Assembly: GCF_013414195.1 (NCBI RefSeq)
Contig: NZ_JAATTV010000018.1
Location: 1 to 64,000 of the forward strand
Source of the DNA: Psychrobacter sp. BI730
Lineage (GTDB): Bacteria; Pseudomonadota; Gammaproteobacteria; Pseudomonadales; Moraxellaceae
Direction of reading: 5' to 3'
DNA: 64,000 nt
The position numbers were made by a program, and so were the translations under genes. The notes beneath the pieces are model-generated. The model was given only the letters and a program-made list of their open reading frames with translations, had not been told where the DNA came from and did no database searches. Shown piece by piece: positions 28,192-37,935 of this stretch (its first letter is position 1; each line of letters begins with the position of its first letter).

Positions 28192-28230
28192 AAAGTTCAG
28201 ACTATCCATTGATAAGCTGAACTTTATTTT
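28192..28230 (+). terminator. Terminator after DUF2256 pair
   Basis: AAAGTTCAG and CTGAACTTT form a nine-base stem, followed by a T-rich stretch. It also separates the convergent repeat lipoprotein gene. Confidence 0.8.
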
Positions 28231-28250
28231 TGCACTTTTATTTTTGACAG

Positions 28251-29789
28251 TTACTGGCGATCAAAAATTACCGTTTCACCATCGTCATTTTGTACTTCCA
28301 TCTGATCTTCATAGCCGTTGAAGGTGAGTGTGTCACCTGCGACTTTAACATTCATCTGATAAAAAAATGATAAATCATCACCACCAGTACTAGTATACAG
28401 TGACTGTCCAAGGGTAAATAGACCATTGTTACCTAGAGTATAGAGATTCCAGTCCATACCAGAGAGTGGTACAGTACCATCTTCAAAAGGTGGATCTTCA
28501 TCTACTTCTATGTGAAAAAAGGTCTGATTGTCTAAGAATCCGACCAGTACAAGCTCGTCATCTAACTGACCTGCTTGTGCCTTCCAAATGCCTAACTCGT
28601 TTTCAGACTTGGCCTTAACAAACGTAAAGGACTCATCATCGTCTATGACCTTATTATCGTTATCGTCTACACCTAACGTCAGTGTATCACCAGAGACTTG
28701 CACCGTTCTTAGCACATCATCTGACAAACCAGAATCGTCGTTAGCGTCATAAATAATTTTATCAATGACCAATTCATCATTGGCTTTTAAAGAGTATTTA
28801 CCCCACTCAATACCATTGTCTTCATTTCTTGATGAAGTAGGGCCAGTCACTTGGGTTTGTACATAAGTGCCATCGTCTAAAAAGGATAAGCTTACTAGCT
28901 CTTCGTTACCCTGCTTCATTTGCCACAGCCCTGAGAGCATTTTGGAGTCTACAACGGTACTAGACCCGTTTCTTGAGAACATAAACTTCTCGTTATCGTC
29001 TATTACCCCGTTTTGATTGTTATCAACCTCAATGGTAAGATCGGTGTCACCAGTCACACGCGCGTAACGGGTACGCGATTCTGATAATCCAACTCCATCA
29101 TTGTCGTCATAAAACTGTGTGGTTGTTAACGCTTTAGTCGTAGTGTTGATAGCATAAGTACCCCATTCCATGCCATTTTCGGGATTGCTGGTTAAACCAG
29201 TGTCATCCACTTGCACATAGATATAAGTATTGTTTTCTAAGAAAGCCACTCCGACTAGTTCATCTTCATCGGCATTATCAAAGCTCCAAGATCCTAAGAT
29301 GCCTTCAGGTTTGACCTCTGAGAATCTGTAGATTTCATTACTATCAATGATACCATTGTCGTTTTCATCGACTTCGAGGATAAGCTTGCCATTCACTACT
29401 TTAGCAGAGGGATTGGGAGCGTCTGATAATCCAGCGTTACCGTTCTTGTCAAAAATAGGTGTAGCGGTGAGTTTACCTGTTTTACTATCAATGCTATACG
29501 TTCCTGACTCCATACCATTTTCAGGGTCACTCTTTGAGCGACTGGCATTGACTTGAGTCTGTACATAATTACCGTCATCTGTAAAGACAATCACTGATAA
29601 GTCGTTACCAGCATCGTCGCTACTCCACATTCCAACGATTTCGGTATCGATATCCGGCTGATCAGGTTGTGTGATATCTGGTTGATCAGGCGGCGATGTT
29701 GGTGATTCATCAGAATCAGAGTCTTCACCACATCCTTGTAAAATGAGTGCAGTTGTTATGGCTAATAGTGCTAGTTTAAATGATTTCAT
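28251..29789 (-). CDS. Lipoprotein with four internal repeats and EF-hand-like loops
   Basis: A 512-residue lipoprotein (lipobox LQGC, lipid Cys 20) with an acidic Pro/Asp/Gln linker (about 21-50). Four repeats of about 105-115 residues follow, starting near 53, 165, 287 and 399, each opening G-x-W and containing GMEWGTY or a variant. Repeats 1-3 each end in a 12-residue loop that fits the EF-hand calcium consensus: DENDNGIIDSNE (141-152), DNNQNGVIDDNE (256-267) and DDNDNKVIDDDE (375-386). Each also has an upstream D-x-N-rich turn ending GLS. Repeat 4 has lost the loop. I know no named family for it. It is surface-exposed or periplasmic by inference, and the neighbours give no function. Confidence 0.85.
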   Translation of the reverse strand: MKSFKLALLAITTALILQGCGEDSDSDESPTSPPDQPDITQPDQPDIDTEIVGMWSSDDAGNDLSVIVFTDDGNYVQTQVNASRSKSDPENGMESGTYSIDSKTGKLTATPIFDKNGNAGLSDAPNPSAKVVNGKLILEVDENDNGIIDSNEIYRFSEVKPEGILGSWSFDNADEDELVGVAFLENNTYIYVQVDDTGLTSNPENGMEWGTYAINTTTKALTTTQFYDDNDGVGLSESRTRYARVTGDTDLTIEVDNNQNGVIDDNEKFMFSRNGSSTVVDSKMLSGLWQMKQGNEELVSLSFLDDGTYVQTQVTGPTSSRNEDNGIEWGKYSLKANDELVIDKIIYDANDDSGLSDDVLRTVQVSGDTLTLGVDDNDNKVIDDDESFTFVKAKSENELGIWKAQAGQLDDELVLVGFLDNQTFFHIEVDEDPPFEDGTVPLSGMDWNLYTLGNNGLFTLGQSLYTSTGGDDLSFFYQMNVKVAGDTLTFNGYEDQMEVQNDDGETVIFDRQ

Positions 29790-30262
29790 TTTTATCGCTC
29801 CTTGATTTAAAAGATAAAATCTTACTTAGCTCAAATATCAGTGCCCCACACCCCCTTATTATTATATTTTAAATAAAGAATATATAAATTGTTATTTACG
29901 AATATATCAAACATTTTTTGGTTAATCCAATCCAAAAAGTATTTTTTAAATGAGTAAAATAGGAAAGTTGGTTATCAAAGGAGTGGGACACGAAAGAAAA
30001 AGGGAATTATTAAAACTAAATTGGTTAGCGAAATCCTACAAGTAGGACTGATTGAGAGAGCTTTCTGTTTTGGATATTCATAGGTGTGAGATAGTGAGTG
30101 GTAATAATATATATTTAGAAGGTATAAAATATACACAATAAAATACCATCACTTTTTCTACTACATTTTTTATGGCATGAAATAGATAGAGGAGATGGTA
30201 TATTTAAATTCTATAGCTACATGTATTTTTCAGAAAATCATTGCATAATAAATCATCTAGTT
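29790..30262. other. AT-rich gene-free stretch
   Basis: About 470 bases, more AT-rich than the surrounding coding DNA, with no reliable frame. It contains the promoter and leader of the repeat lipoprotein (ribosome site AAGGAGCG near 29793) and a few small palindromes such as TCCTAC-AA-GTAGGA near 30034. It adjoins the metH tail copy. Confidence 0.5.
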
Positions 30263-30398
30263 TTATAGATTCGAATTTAACCGCTTCTCAGCCGTTTTCA
30301 TGTCCCAGTCTTTACGCGACATATAATTCTCTAACTGATCGCAGCTTGTCTTACCGACATTGAAATGTTTACTCTTTGAATGCAAATAAGAGAAACTA
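30263..30398 (-). pseudogene. Diverged copy of the metH 3' end
   Basis: On the minus strand this encodes the last 43 residues of a MetH-like protein, ending FNVGK-x-S-x-DQLE and [11 protein letters not shown] with the same TAA position. It aligns without gaps to the end of the intact metH at 31531, with 29 of 43 residues identical. The frame is not broken over this length, but there is no start or upstream part. It ends within a few bases of the symporter stop codon. It is a leftover, not a gene. Confidence 0.85.
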
Positions 30399-30402
30399 TG
30401 GC

Positions 30403-31332
30403 TTACTTAGCATCTCTTTTAGCAAAAATATTCGCAACCAACGCGCCACTAAAGTTATGCCAGACACTAAATATCGCACTAGGTAAGGCCGCGACAGGAT
30501 TGAAATAAGTTGCCGCAAGGGCAGCGCCCAGACCAGAGTTTTGCATGCCTACCTCTACCATAATGGCGCGGCGTTGTTTCTCCGTAAAGCCGGACAAACG
30601 AGCGATTACATATCCTAAGGTATAACCCATCATATTATGTAAGGCAACCACGATAAAGACGATTGCACCACTGTCTAAGATAGTCGCTTTAGATACTGCC
30701 ACCACTGCCGCTATAATAATAGAGATACCCAATACCGACACCATCGGTAATACCTCGGTGACGAACTCGATCTTTTTACCCAGAAACTTATGAAAGATAA
30801 CACCCAGTAATATGGGCAAGATAACGATTTTCGTAATGGTCATCATCATACTGGCTAGGTCGATGTCGATCAGCTGACCAGCAAACACATTTAATAGAAT
30901 CGGGGTCAGAAAAGGCGCAAGCAGGGTAGAGATAGAGGTAATCGCCACACTCAATGCCACATCACCTTTGGCTAAGAACGTAATCACATTACTAGAAGTA
31001 CCACCCGGGCAACAACCTACCAAGATAACACCGACTGCGATTAAAGGATCAAGGTTGAAGATGACCGTTAATAGGTAAGCGATCAAAGGCATGAGCGTGA
31101 ACTGTGCTAATAGCCCTACCAGTACAGGCTTTGGTCGTTTGACAATTTCTAGGAAATCTTCCGTTTTGAGTGTCATGCCCATCCCAAACATAATGATGCC
31201 AAGTATGGGAACGATTAAAAAAGCCAACGAGGCAAAAAATTCAGGAAAAATAAATCCCAAAACAGCACTGACCAATGCCCAAATTGCAAAAGTTTTGCCA
31301 ATCCAACTAGAAAGTAATGCAATCTGATTCAT
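30403..31332 (-). CDS. Bile acid:sodium symporter family transporter (BASS)
   Basis: A 309-residue inner-membrane transporter of the BASS family, with about nine to ten hydrophobic helices. Typical motifs are MFGMGMTLKTEDF near the start, GVILVGCCPGGTSSNVIT in the crossover region (the PGG..SN signature), and VEVGMQNSGLGAALA near the end (E-x-G-x-Q-N). Bacterial members carry bile acids, pantoate or other organic anions with sodium; the substrate here is unknown. The ATG at 31332 is preferred over an upstream TTG. It lies downstream of metH on the same strand but after the metH terminator. A metH tail copy follows it, suggesting that it entered this locus by recombination. Confidence 0.9.
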   Translation of the reverse strand: MNQIALLSSWIGKTFAIWALVSAVLGFIFPEFFASLAFLIVPILGIIMFGMGMTLKTEDFLEIVKRPKPVLVGLLAQFTLMPLIAYLLTVIFNLDPLIAVGVILVGCCPGGTSSNVITFLAKGDVALSVAITSISTLLAPFLTPILLNVFAGQLIDIDLASMMMTITKIVILPILLGVIFHKFLGKKIEFVTEVLPMVSVLGISIIIAAVVAVSKATILDSGAIVFIVVALHNMMGYTLGYVIARLSGFTEKQRRAIMVEVGMQNSGLGAALAATYFNPVAALPSAIFSVWHNFSGALVANIFAKRDAK

Positions 31333-31451
31333 AGCCTGTCTCAAAATAATAAAGTAGACAATAATCTAGCATGGTTCTTGTCAGTAAATGATAAAAGTAT
31401 TTTGCTATGAACGTAGCGATAAGTTTGCTGATAACAAATAAAGGATGCGCC

Positions 31452-31490
31452 ATAAAAAATGGCTTACCCATATTAAATAAGTAAGCCAAA
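31452..31490 (-). terminator. Terminator after metH
   Basis: Read on the minus strand, TGGCTTAC and GTAAGCCA form a stem followed by a six-T run. It lies 41 bases past the metH stop and separates metH from the symporter gene. Confidence 0.88.
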
Positions 31491-31530
31491 AAATAACTAT
31501 CAGGTTTCTATAACTTTATTAGCCAATCGA

Positions 31531-34500
31531 CTATAAATTTGGATTTAACCACTTCTCAGCTGTTTTCATATCCCAGCCTTTACGCTCAGCATAACTCTCT
31601 AACTGATCACGGCTGATTTTTCCGACGTTGAAGTATTCACTGTCAGGATGTGAATAGTAGAATCCGCTGACCGATGACGCAGGCCACATTGCATAGCTTT
31701 CAGTCAAAGTCGTACCGATCGCATCTACTGTACCAAGCCAGTCAAACAACTTGCCTTTTTCGGTATGCTCAGGACAGGCAGGGTAGCCAGGTGCAGGGCG
31801 GATACCAACGTATTTTTCTTTAATCATCTCATCATTGGTGAGTGACTCGGTCGGCTGATAGCCCCAGTACTCTTTACGGATGAGCTCATGTAGATGCTCG
31901 GCAAAGGCTTCAGCTAAGCGGTCAGACAGCGCCTGTACCATAATGGCATTATAGTCATCGCCTGCTGTTTTGTATTGCTCAGCGAGTGCTTCTGTACCGA
32001 CGATTGAGACGGTAAAGCCGCCCAAGTGATCAGTGTGGGTGTCTGATGGTGAGATGAAGTCTGCCAAGCTAAAGTTAGGCTTGCCGCTTGCCTTGTCGCT
32101 TTGCTGACGTAAGTGCTCAAACTGGTAGGTCGGTTTACCACCATTTTGTGGGTCATTGTTATATACAGTGACGGTATCTGCGCCAGTACGGCGCGCTGGC
32201 ATCAGTTTAAACACACCTTTCGCTACGATTGATTTCTCCTCAATCATTTTGTGTAGTAGCTCTTCTGCATTTTCAAACAAATCGCGAGCCGCTTCACCAA
32301 CCACATCATCTTGCAATATTTTCGGGTATTTACCGGTCAGACCCCAAGAGATGAAGAATGGTGTCCAGTCAATATAAGGCAGCAGATTCGCGATTGGATA
32401 GTCATCCAATATCACTTGTCCTAACTTGTTTGGCACTGGTGGCACATAGGTTTCCCAATCATACTGAAAGCCAATCTTGACTGATTCGGCATAGGTGACT
32501 TTGGCAGCTTTTGGTTGACGCTTAGCCAGACGCTCACGCACTTTGACATACTCTTCGCGTGTCTCATCGATGAGCGCTTGACGGTGTTCTTTTGATAGTA
32601 ATTTGGTCACCACACCGACTGAGCGCGAAGCATCCGATACATAGATGACGCCATCGTTTTGATATTGCGGCTCGACCTTGACGGCAGTATGCGCTTTCGA
32701 CGTCGTTGCACCGCCGATCATCAATGGTAGTGTCATGCCGCGCTCTTGCATTTGCTTGGCGACATAGACCATCTCATCGAGACTTGGGGTAATCAGACCA
32801 GACAGACCGATGATATCAACTTTTTCTGCGATGGCAGTATCGAGGATTTTTTCACATGGCACCATGACACCGAGATCGACGATGTCGTAGCCGTTACAGC
32901 CCAGCACTACGCCGACGATGTTTTTACCGATATCATGCACATCGCCCTTGACGGTTGCCATCAGGATTTTACCTTTGACTTCGCCTTCGACTTTTTCCGC
33001 TTCGATATATGGGTTTAGCCATGCAACAGATTGCTTCATTACACGGGCAGATTTTACGACTTGCGGTAGGAACATTTTACCAGCACCGAATAGGTCACCG
33101 ACGATATTCATACCGTCCATGAGCGGCCCTTCGATGACTTCTAGCGGTTTAGGGTACTTCTCCCATGCTTCTTTGGTATCCGCTTCGATAAAGGTCGTCA
33201 CGCCTTTGACCAGTGCGTGGGCGATACGTTCTTCTACCGTGCCTTCGCGCCAGCTCATATCGACAGTACTGTCTTTTTTCTTGCCGCCATCTTGGTAGTT
33301 TTCAGCGACCGTCATCAGGCGCTCAGTCGCATCTTGACCAGTTTCACCTTGATTGCGATTGAGCATGACGTCTTCGATAGCGTCACGGGCTTCTTTTGGA
33401 ATATCATCGTACAGCTCAAGCATGGCTGGGTTGACGATACCCATGGTCAGGCCGTTTTTGATCGCGTGGTATAAGAATACGGAGTTGATCGCTTCACGGA
33501 TTGGGTTACCACGGAAACTAAACGAGACGTTGGATACGCCGCCTGAGACCATCGCGTTCGGTAGGTTCTCCGTAATCCAGCGCGTGGCATTGATAAAGTC
33601 AGCACCGTAGTTATTATGTTCGGTGATACCCGTGGCAACGGCAAAGATATTGGGGTCGAAGATAATGTCTTCTGATGGGAAGCCCACTTCATTGACCAGT
33701 ACATCATAGCTGCGCTTAGATATCTCAATCTTGCGCTCGTAAGTGTCAGCCTGTCCGTCTTCATCGAATGCCATAACGATAATCGCAGCACCATAACGCA
33801 TGCATAATTTGGCACGCTCAACGAATTCAGCATGGCCTTCTTTTAGCGAGATAGAGTTGACGACAGATTTACCCTGCGTACGCTTTAGGCCTTCTTCGAT
33901 AATGTCCCATTTAGATGAGTCAATCATCAGTGGTACACGGCTGATATCTGGTTCGCCTGAAACCAAGTTGACGAAGTGAATCATCGCCTGCTTGGAGTCA
34001 AGCATGCCTTCGTCCATATTGATGTCGACGATTTGCGCGCCGCCCTCGACCTGATCACGCGCGACATCGAGTGCTTCGGTATAGGCCTCGGTTTTAATCA
34101 AACGTAGGAATTTTTTAGAGCCTGTAACGTTGGTACGCTCACCGACATTGACAAACAAGCTATCAGAATTGATGGTAAATGGCTCTAGACCAGACAAGCG
34201 GCAGGCAGGGGCTATCTCAGGAATAACACGCGGTGGATAGTTCGCCACGACTTTAGCGATTTGACGGATATGCTCAGGTGTCGTACCACAGCAGCCGCCG
34301 ACGATATTTAAGATACCCGCTTTGGCAAACCCTTCGAGTAGGGCAGCTGTTTCTTCAGCGGTTTCGTCATACTCACCAAACTCATTGGGCAGACCAGCGT
34401 TTGGATGCGCAGAGACAAAGGTATCAGCGATGTTTGACAATGTCTGAATATGTGGGCGCAGCGCATCAGCACCTAGCGCACAGTTAAAGCCAACCGATAA

Positions 34501-35322
34501 TGGCTTGGCATGGCGGATAGAGTTATAAAACGCCTCGGCCGTTTGACCCGATAGCGTACGACCTGACGCGTCGGTAATCGTACCCGAAATCATGATTGGT
34601 AGCTCAAAGCCAATATCATCGAACACACCAGTGATCGCAAATATCGCGGCTTTGGCATTTAGCGTATCAAAGATCGTCTCAATCAAAATGATATCGACGC
34701 CGCCTTCTATCAGACACAAGGTCGCTTCACGGTAGTTGAGTACCAACTCATCAAAGGTAATATTACGAAACGCAGGATCATTGACATCAGGCGATAGCGA
34801 GCACGTACGTGACGTCGGACCCACAACACCCGCAACGAAGCGCGGTTTCTCAGGCGTTTTTGCGGTAAATTCATCAGCCGCTTCTCGAGCAATCTTGGCC
34901 GCTGTCCTATTTAGTTCTGGCACTAGATACTGCATATCATAGTCAGCCATCGACAGACGCGTACCATTAAAGGTATTGGTCTCGATGATATCAGCGCCCG
35001 CTAGCAGATGATCGTGATGAATGTCTTTAATCATGTGCGGCTGAGTCAGTACCAGCAGGTCGTTGTTGCCGCGTACATCTTGGTCGATATCGGCAAAACG
35101 CTCACCACGATAATCCGCTTCTTCTAGTTTATAAGTCTGAATCTGCGTACCCATCGCACCGTCTAACATCAAAATGCGTGATGCCATTTGCTCAGTGATA
35201 CGTGCACGTGCGGTTAGCTGCTGCTCTTTAAAAGGAAATACAGCAGGCGGCGTTAATATAAAGTCATTAGCGGATGAGGAGTTAGAGGCGGAATCGGTTG
35301 GTGAGGTCGTCGTTGGAATCAT
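31531..35322 (-). CDS. metH: Methionine synthase, cobalamin-dependent
   Basis: A 1263-residue modular enzyme that moves a methyl group from methyltetrahydrofolate through cobalamin to homocysteine. The homocysteine/zinc domain (about 45-370) has [18 protein letters not shown] and [10 protein letters not shown] with the three zinc Cys. The folate domain (about 390-650) includes [15 protein letters not shown]. The cobalamin-binding region carries DVHDIGKN (near 795), whose His replaces the lower cobalt ligand. The C-terminal domain binds S-adenosylmethionine for reactivation ([15 protein letters not shown]). The length matches E. coli MetH (1227) plus a 35-residue Ser/Thr-rich N-terminal extension. 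I saw no cobalamin riboswitch upstream. All domains look intact. Confidence 0.97.
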   Translation of the reverse strand: MIPTTTSPTDSASNSSSANDFILTPPAVFPFKEQQLTARARITEQMASRILMLDGAMGTQIQTYKLEEADYRGERFADIDQDVRGNNDLLVLTQPHMIKDIHHDHLLAGADIIETNTFNGTRLSMADYDMQYLVPELNRTAAKIAREAADEFTAKTPEKPRFVAGVVGPTSRTCSLSPDVNDPAFRNITFDELVLNYREATLCLIEGGVDIILIETIFDTLNAKAAIFAITGVFDDIGFELPIMISGTITDASGRTLSGQTAEAFYNSIRHAKPLSVGFNCALGADALRPHIQTLSNIADTFVSAHPNAGLPNEFGEYDETAEETAALLEGFAKAGILNIVGGCCGTTPEHIRQIAKVVANYPPRVIPEIAPACRLSGLEPFTINSDSLFVNVGERTNVTGSKKFLRLIKTEAYTEALDVARDQVEGGAQIVDINMDEGMLDSKQAMIHFVNLVSGEPDISRVPLMIDSSKWDIIEEGLKRTQGKSVVNSISLKEGHAEFVERAKLCMRYGAAIIVMAFDEDGQADTYERKIEISKRSYDVLVNEVGFPSEDIIFDPNIFAVATGITEHNNYGADFINATRWITENLPNAMVSGGVSNVSFSFRGNPIREAINSVFLYHAIKNGLTMGIVNPAMLELYDDIPKEARDAIEDVMLNRNQGETGQDATERLMTVAENYQDGGKKKDSTVDMSWREGTVEERIAHALVKGVTTFIEADTKEAWEKYPKPLEVIEGPLMDGMNIVGDLFGAGKMFLPQVVKSARVMKQSVAWLNPYIEAEKVEGEVKGKILMATVKGDVHDIGKNIVGVVLGCNGYDIVDLGVMVPCEKILDTAIAEKVDIIGLSGLITPSLDEMVYVAKQMQERGMTLPLMIGGATTSKAHTAVKVEPQYQNDGVIYVSDASRSVGVVTKLLSKEHRQALIDETREEYVKVRERLAKRQPKAAKVTYAESVKIGFQYDWETYVPPVPNKLGQVILDDYPIANLLPYIDWTPFFISWGLTGKYPKILQDDVVGEAARDLFENAEELLHKMIEEKSIVAKGVFKLMPARRTGADTVTVYNNDPQNGGKPTYQFEHLRQQSDKASGKPNFSLADFISPSDTHTDHLGGFTVSIVGTEALAEQYKTAGDDYNAIMVQALSDRLAEAFAEHLHELIRKEYWGYQPTESLTNDEMIKEKYVGIRPAPGYPACPEHTEKGKLFDWLGTVDAIGTTLTESYAMWPASSVSGFYYSHPDSEYFNVGKISRDQLESYAERKGWDMKTAEKWLNPNL

Positions 35323-35894
35323 AGGTGTGCTGCTTATATCGTAATTATTAAAAAAAGAAGGAATAACAAACCAGTAGCGTGCAGAGTCTCACGAAGAGGA
35401 CCGCAAATTTGCATTATTTTAGCATGAAAAGTTTGCTACATAGGGATACTGCATATTCCTCTTTGGCAATAGATAAATAAGAGGAGAGCCAAGTAACAAA
35501 GCAAGATAATAGAGTCTATTTCATAAAGCAGATACGCACAAATGAATATCATTTCGCTAAGGGCTTACATAAAGCTTTTCTTTTGCAAATGAAAGCCAAC
35601 GGGAATGCTCAGAAGTCAGACAGAATTTACACCCATACCACAAAAAATTGCGCAAAGTCAGGTTGATAAAGATGGCTTACATGTTAATTTAATTTCAGAA
35701 ATACAAGGTTCTAGTAAGTCCTACTTATAAATATAGGCTCATTTATTAGCAGTAACTGGCACCAAGAGTATCAGTGTTAGTAGTACGGTATGGTGAGCAA
35801 ATGGCATTAGCAGGCAAGACGATCTGTAGGACAGTAATATCATAGTTGAAACAATACCAACGTCAAAGAAATTCAAATCATTAAGGAAAATGTT
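35323..35894. promoter_or_regulatory. Divergent intergenic region, metH / fasciclin gene
   Basis: This 572-base gap separates divergent metH and the first fasciclin gene and should hold both promoters. No cobalamin riboswitch, SAM riboswitch or terminator was recognised. A 42-codon frame at 35605-35730 is present but unsupported. Confidence 0.5.
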
Positions 35895-36449
35895 ATGAAA
35901 CTTACTAAAATTGCCACCATCGGTACATTGGCTATCTCAATCGCAGGTCTAAGTGCTTGTAATAATATGATGCCAGCGAAGACAGGTGATATGAAAGCAC
36001 CAATGCACAGTCAGAGTATGGCTAAGATGAATGTTGTACAAATTGCGCAAAGCAATCCTGATTTTTCAGTATTGGTAGAAGCGGTACAAGCAGCAGGTCT
36101 AGTTGATATGTTGTCTGATCCTAATGCTCACTATACGGTATTTGCACCGACCAATGCTGCCTTTATGCAAGCATTACAAGAAACAGGTATGACCAAAGCA
36201 CAGTTATTTGCCAATAAGCCATTATTGACCAAAGTATTGGGTTATCACGTAATCGCGGGTGATATGGCTATGTATGCCAAAGATGTGAAGCCTGGCAACG
36301 TGATGACCGCTAGTAAAGACACGTTGATGGTAACCAAAGAAGGCAAATTAATGGATGAAAACGGTCGCACAACGAATATCGTGAAGACTGATATCGCTGC
36401 CAACAATGGTGTTGTCCATGTAATCGATAGAGTGTTGTTGCCTAAATAA
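35895..36449 (+). CDS. Fasciclin-domain lipoprotein 1
   Basis: A 184-residue predicted lipoprotein (lipobox LSAC, lipid Cys 22) followed by one fasciclin (FAS1) domain, about 45-184. Both FAS1 signature boxes are visible: H1 as YTVFAPTNAAFMQAL (about 94-108) and H2 as ANNGVVHVIDRVLLPK at the C-terminus, with the YH motif in GYHVIAGDMA between them. Bacterial FAS1 proteins are often adhesive or envelope-associated; the ligand is unknown. The ribosome site is AAGGAAA. It is followed by its own terminator, a decayed fasciclin fragment and a second fasciclin gene. Confidence 0.9.
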   Translation: MKLTKIATIGTLAISIAGLSACNNMMPAKTGDMKAPMHSQSMAKMNVVQIAQSNPDFSVLVEAVQAAGLVDMLSDPNAHYTVFAPTNAAFMQALQETGMTKAQLFANKPLLTKVLGYHVIAGDMAMYAKDVKPGNVMTASKDTLMVTKEGKLMDENGRTTNIVKTDIAANNGVVHVIDRVLLPK

Positions 36450-36488
36450 GTATTAGCTGAGGCATATCAACTGTATTTATTGCAAGAC

Positions 36489-36537
36489 TAAACAGCCATT
36501 GTTTGTGATGATTTCATTATCAGACAATGGCTGTTTT
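36489..36537 (+). terminator. Terminator after fasciclin gene 1
   Basis: AAACAGCCATTGT and ACAATGGCTGTTT form a 13-base perfect stem with a T-run following, about 40 bases past the stop codon. Confidence 0.92.
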
Positions 36538-36609
36538 AGAATTTAGGGTTTGATCTATATAAGTTTCTGTTTAGGTTTGAATTTTAAAACAGACATCTAA
36601 AAGTAGTTA

Positions 36610-36701
36610 ATCAACAGCATTTTGTCTCAAATATCGCAATAACTGATATACAAGCAAACAATGCTATATACGTGATTGATACAGTGTTGCTACCTAAGTA
36701 A
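36610..36701 (+). pseudogene. Decayed fasciclin gene fragment
   Basis: From 36630 to the stop at 36699-36701 the frame reads NIAITDIQANNAIYVIDTVLLPK. This matches the C-terminal H2 box of the gene just upstream (NIVKTDIAANNGVVHVIDRV). The upstream part is degenerate and has no start. It lies 228 bases after the terminator-bearing gene, and is the tail of a third copy that has been deleted. Confidence 0.85.
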
Positions 36702-36871
36702 ATACCATTTGAAAATTAAACAGTTAGACTGAGAACTATCAATATAACGGACTAAATAGTATGACTAAGTAATTGATACATTTATCAATCATTGGTCATC
36801 ATTATATTTATCGAAAGTTATTAATTTAAATAAACCCCTTAATCAATTATTTATCCAAAAAGGAATTACCT

Positions 36872-37477
36872 ATGTTAAAGAAGAACTTGTTATCTATCGC
36901 AGTTGTAACCGCAGCCATGTCACTAGCAGCGTGTAACGATACTGAAACTGTTGCAGAGCCAACTGAACCAGAAGCCACTGAAGAAATGGCAGTTGAGCCA
37001 GTTGCTGAGACAGAAGCTGTTGAAGCAGAACCAATGGCCGAAATGGATATGGAAGCGACTCAAACTATCGCTGAAATCGCAGCAGAAAACGAAAACCTAA
37101 CTATTTTAACCGCTGCGCTACAGGCTGCTGGTCTTGATACTATGCTAATGGAAGAAACTAAGCATACTGTATTTGCCCCAACTGATGATGCGTTTGCGCC
37201 AGTATTAGAAAAACTAGGTGTGACTAAAGAAGAGTTATTGGCCAATACAGACTTGCTAAAAACTGTCCTTCCTTACCATGTGCTAGCAATGGAAGTTAAA
37301 GCGGCTGATATCCCATACGGTACTGAGATTGAAACGGCGAATGGTAAAACCATTACTATCAGTGAAGACAATGTAATTACTGATGCTACTGGTAACACAG
37401 CAAATATCACTGGTACAGATATCATGGCAACCAATGGTGTGGTTCATACTATCGATGCAGTATTAATGCCTGAATAA
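36872..37477 (+). CDS. Fasciclin-domain lipoprotein 2
   Basis: A 201-residue predicted lipoprotein (lipobox LAAC, lipid Cys 21). A highly acidic Glu/Ala/Pro/Met-rich segment (about 22-62) separates the anchor from the FAS1 domain (about 65-201). The domain has HTVFAPTDDAFAPVL (H1), a YH-type PYHVLAMEVKA, and ATNGVVHTIDAVLMPE (H2). It is related to the first fasciclin gene but clearly diverged, and it alone has the acidic spacer. The ribosome site AAAAAGGAA is strong. A terminator follows. The pair may act together at the cell surface; this is inference. Confidence 0.9.
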   Translation: MLKKNLLSIAVVTAAMSLAACNDTETVAEPTEPEATEEMAVEPVAETEAVEAEPMAEMDMEATQTIAEIAAENENLTILTAALQAAGLDTMLMEETKHTVFAPTDDAFAPVLEKLGVTKEELLANTDLLKTVLPYHVLAMEVKAADIPYGTEIETANGKTITISEDNVITDATGNTANITGTDIMATNGVVHTIDAVLMPE

Positions 37478-37518
37478 GCTATTTATTAACGCGTAGATTT
37501 ATAATCTATAAGTTAGTT

Positions 37519-37551
37519 AAAGAAAGCCTAGCCATCGTGCTAGGCTTTCTT
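37519..37551 (+). terminator. Terminator after fasciclin gene 2
   Basis: AAGAAAGCCTAGC and GCTAGGCTTTCTT form a 13-base stem with a very short loop, about 40 bases past the stop codon. Confidence 0.88.
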
Positions 37552-37861
37552 ACGTCTATGAATTAAGGACGCAGAAATCAAGAATAGGGAAGTTAAGGCG
37601 CAGAAGTTTAAGCGATGAGATAAGCTATGGGTTAACTATACGTGTGCGGCTACCTAATTAAAATAAGGTTATAAAATGCTAAAGCGAGCTCTATAAAGAA
37701 GACAAGCAAAAGATAAAATAACAGTTATACGTTACTTAAAATACAGCTTAACTTTAGAAGATAAAAGGGCAGTTTTAAGGTATTAAATCAGTTCTTATGA
37801 ACGTGGGCTTTGATGTTTTTTCGGTAAGCTATTCTGTAGTGGTGTGGAAAACTATCCAAAC
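37552..37861. other. Intergenic region between convergent terminators
   Basis: About 310 AT-rich bases between the fasciclin 2 terminator and the AGCS terminator. I saw no frame, repeat or RNA gene. Confidence 0.5.
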
Positions 37862-37896
37862 AAAAAAGCCCGAGACTATAGTCTCGGGCTTTTTAT
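37862..37896 (-). terminator. Terminator after AGCS symporter gene
   Basis: AAAAAGCCCGAGACTATAG and its complement CTCGGGCTTTTT form a near-perfect GC-rich hairpin with A- and T-runs on both sides. It serves the minus-strand symporter gene and works in both directions. Confidence 0.92.
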
Positions 37897-37935
37897 TTAT
37901 TCAATAAGATTAAATAGTAACCTTACTAAATCGAC

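Noticed and set aside
34278..34487. Frame on the plus strand within metH
   Set aside because: Antisense of the homocysteine domain; codon pattern follows metH.
35605..35730. 42-codon frame beginning ATG upstream of the first fasciclin gene
   Set aside because: It has no ribosome site, no recognisable motif and a stop just upstream. It may be a remnant of a longer gene but I cannot support it.
35323..35894. Cobalamin riboswitch ahead of metH
   Set aside because: Neither the B12-box nor the conserved core of that riboswitch is visible in the leader.
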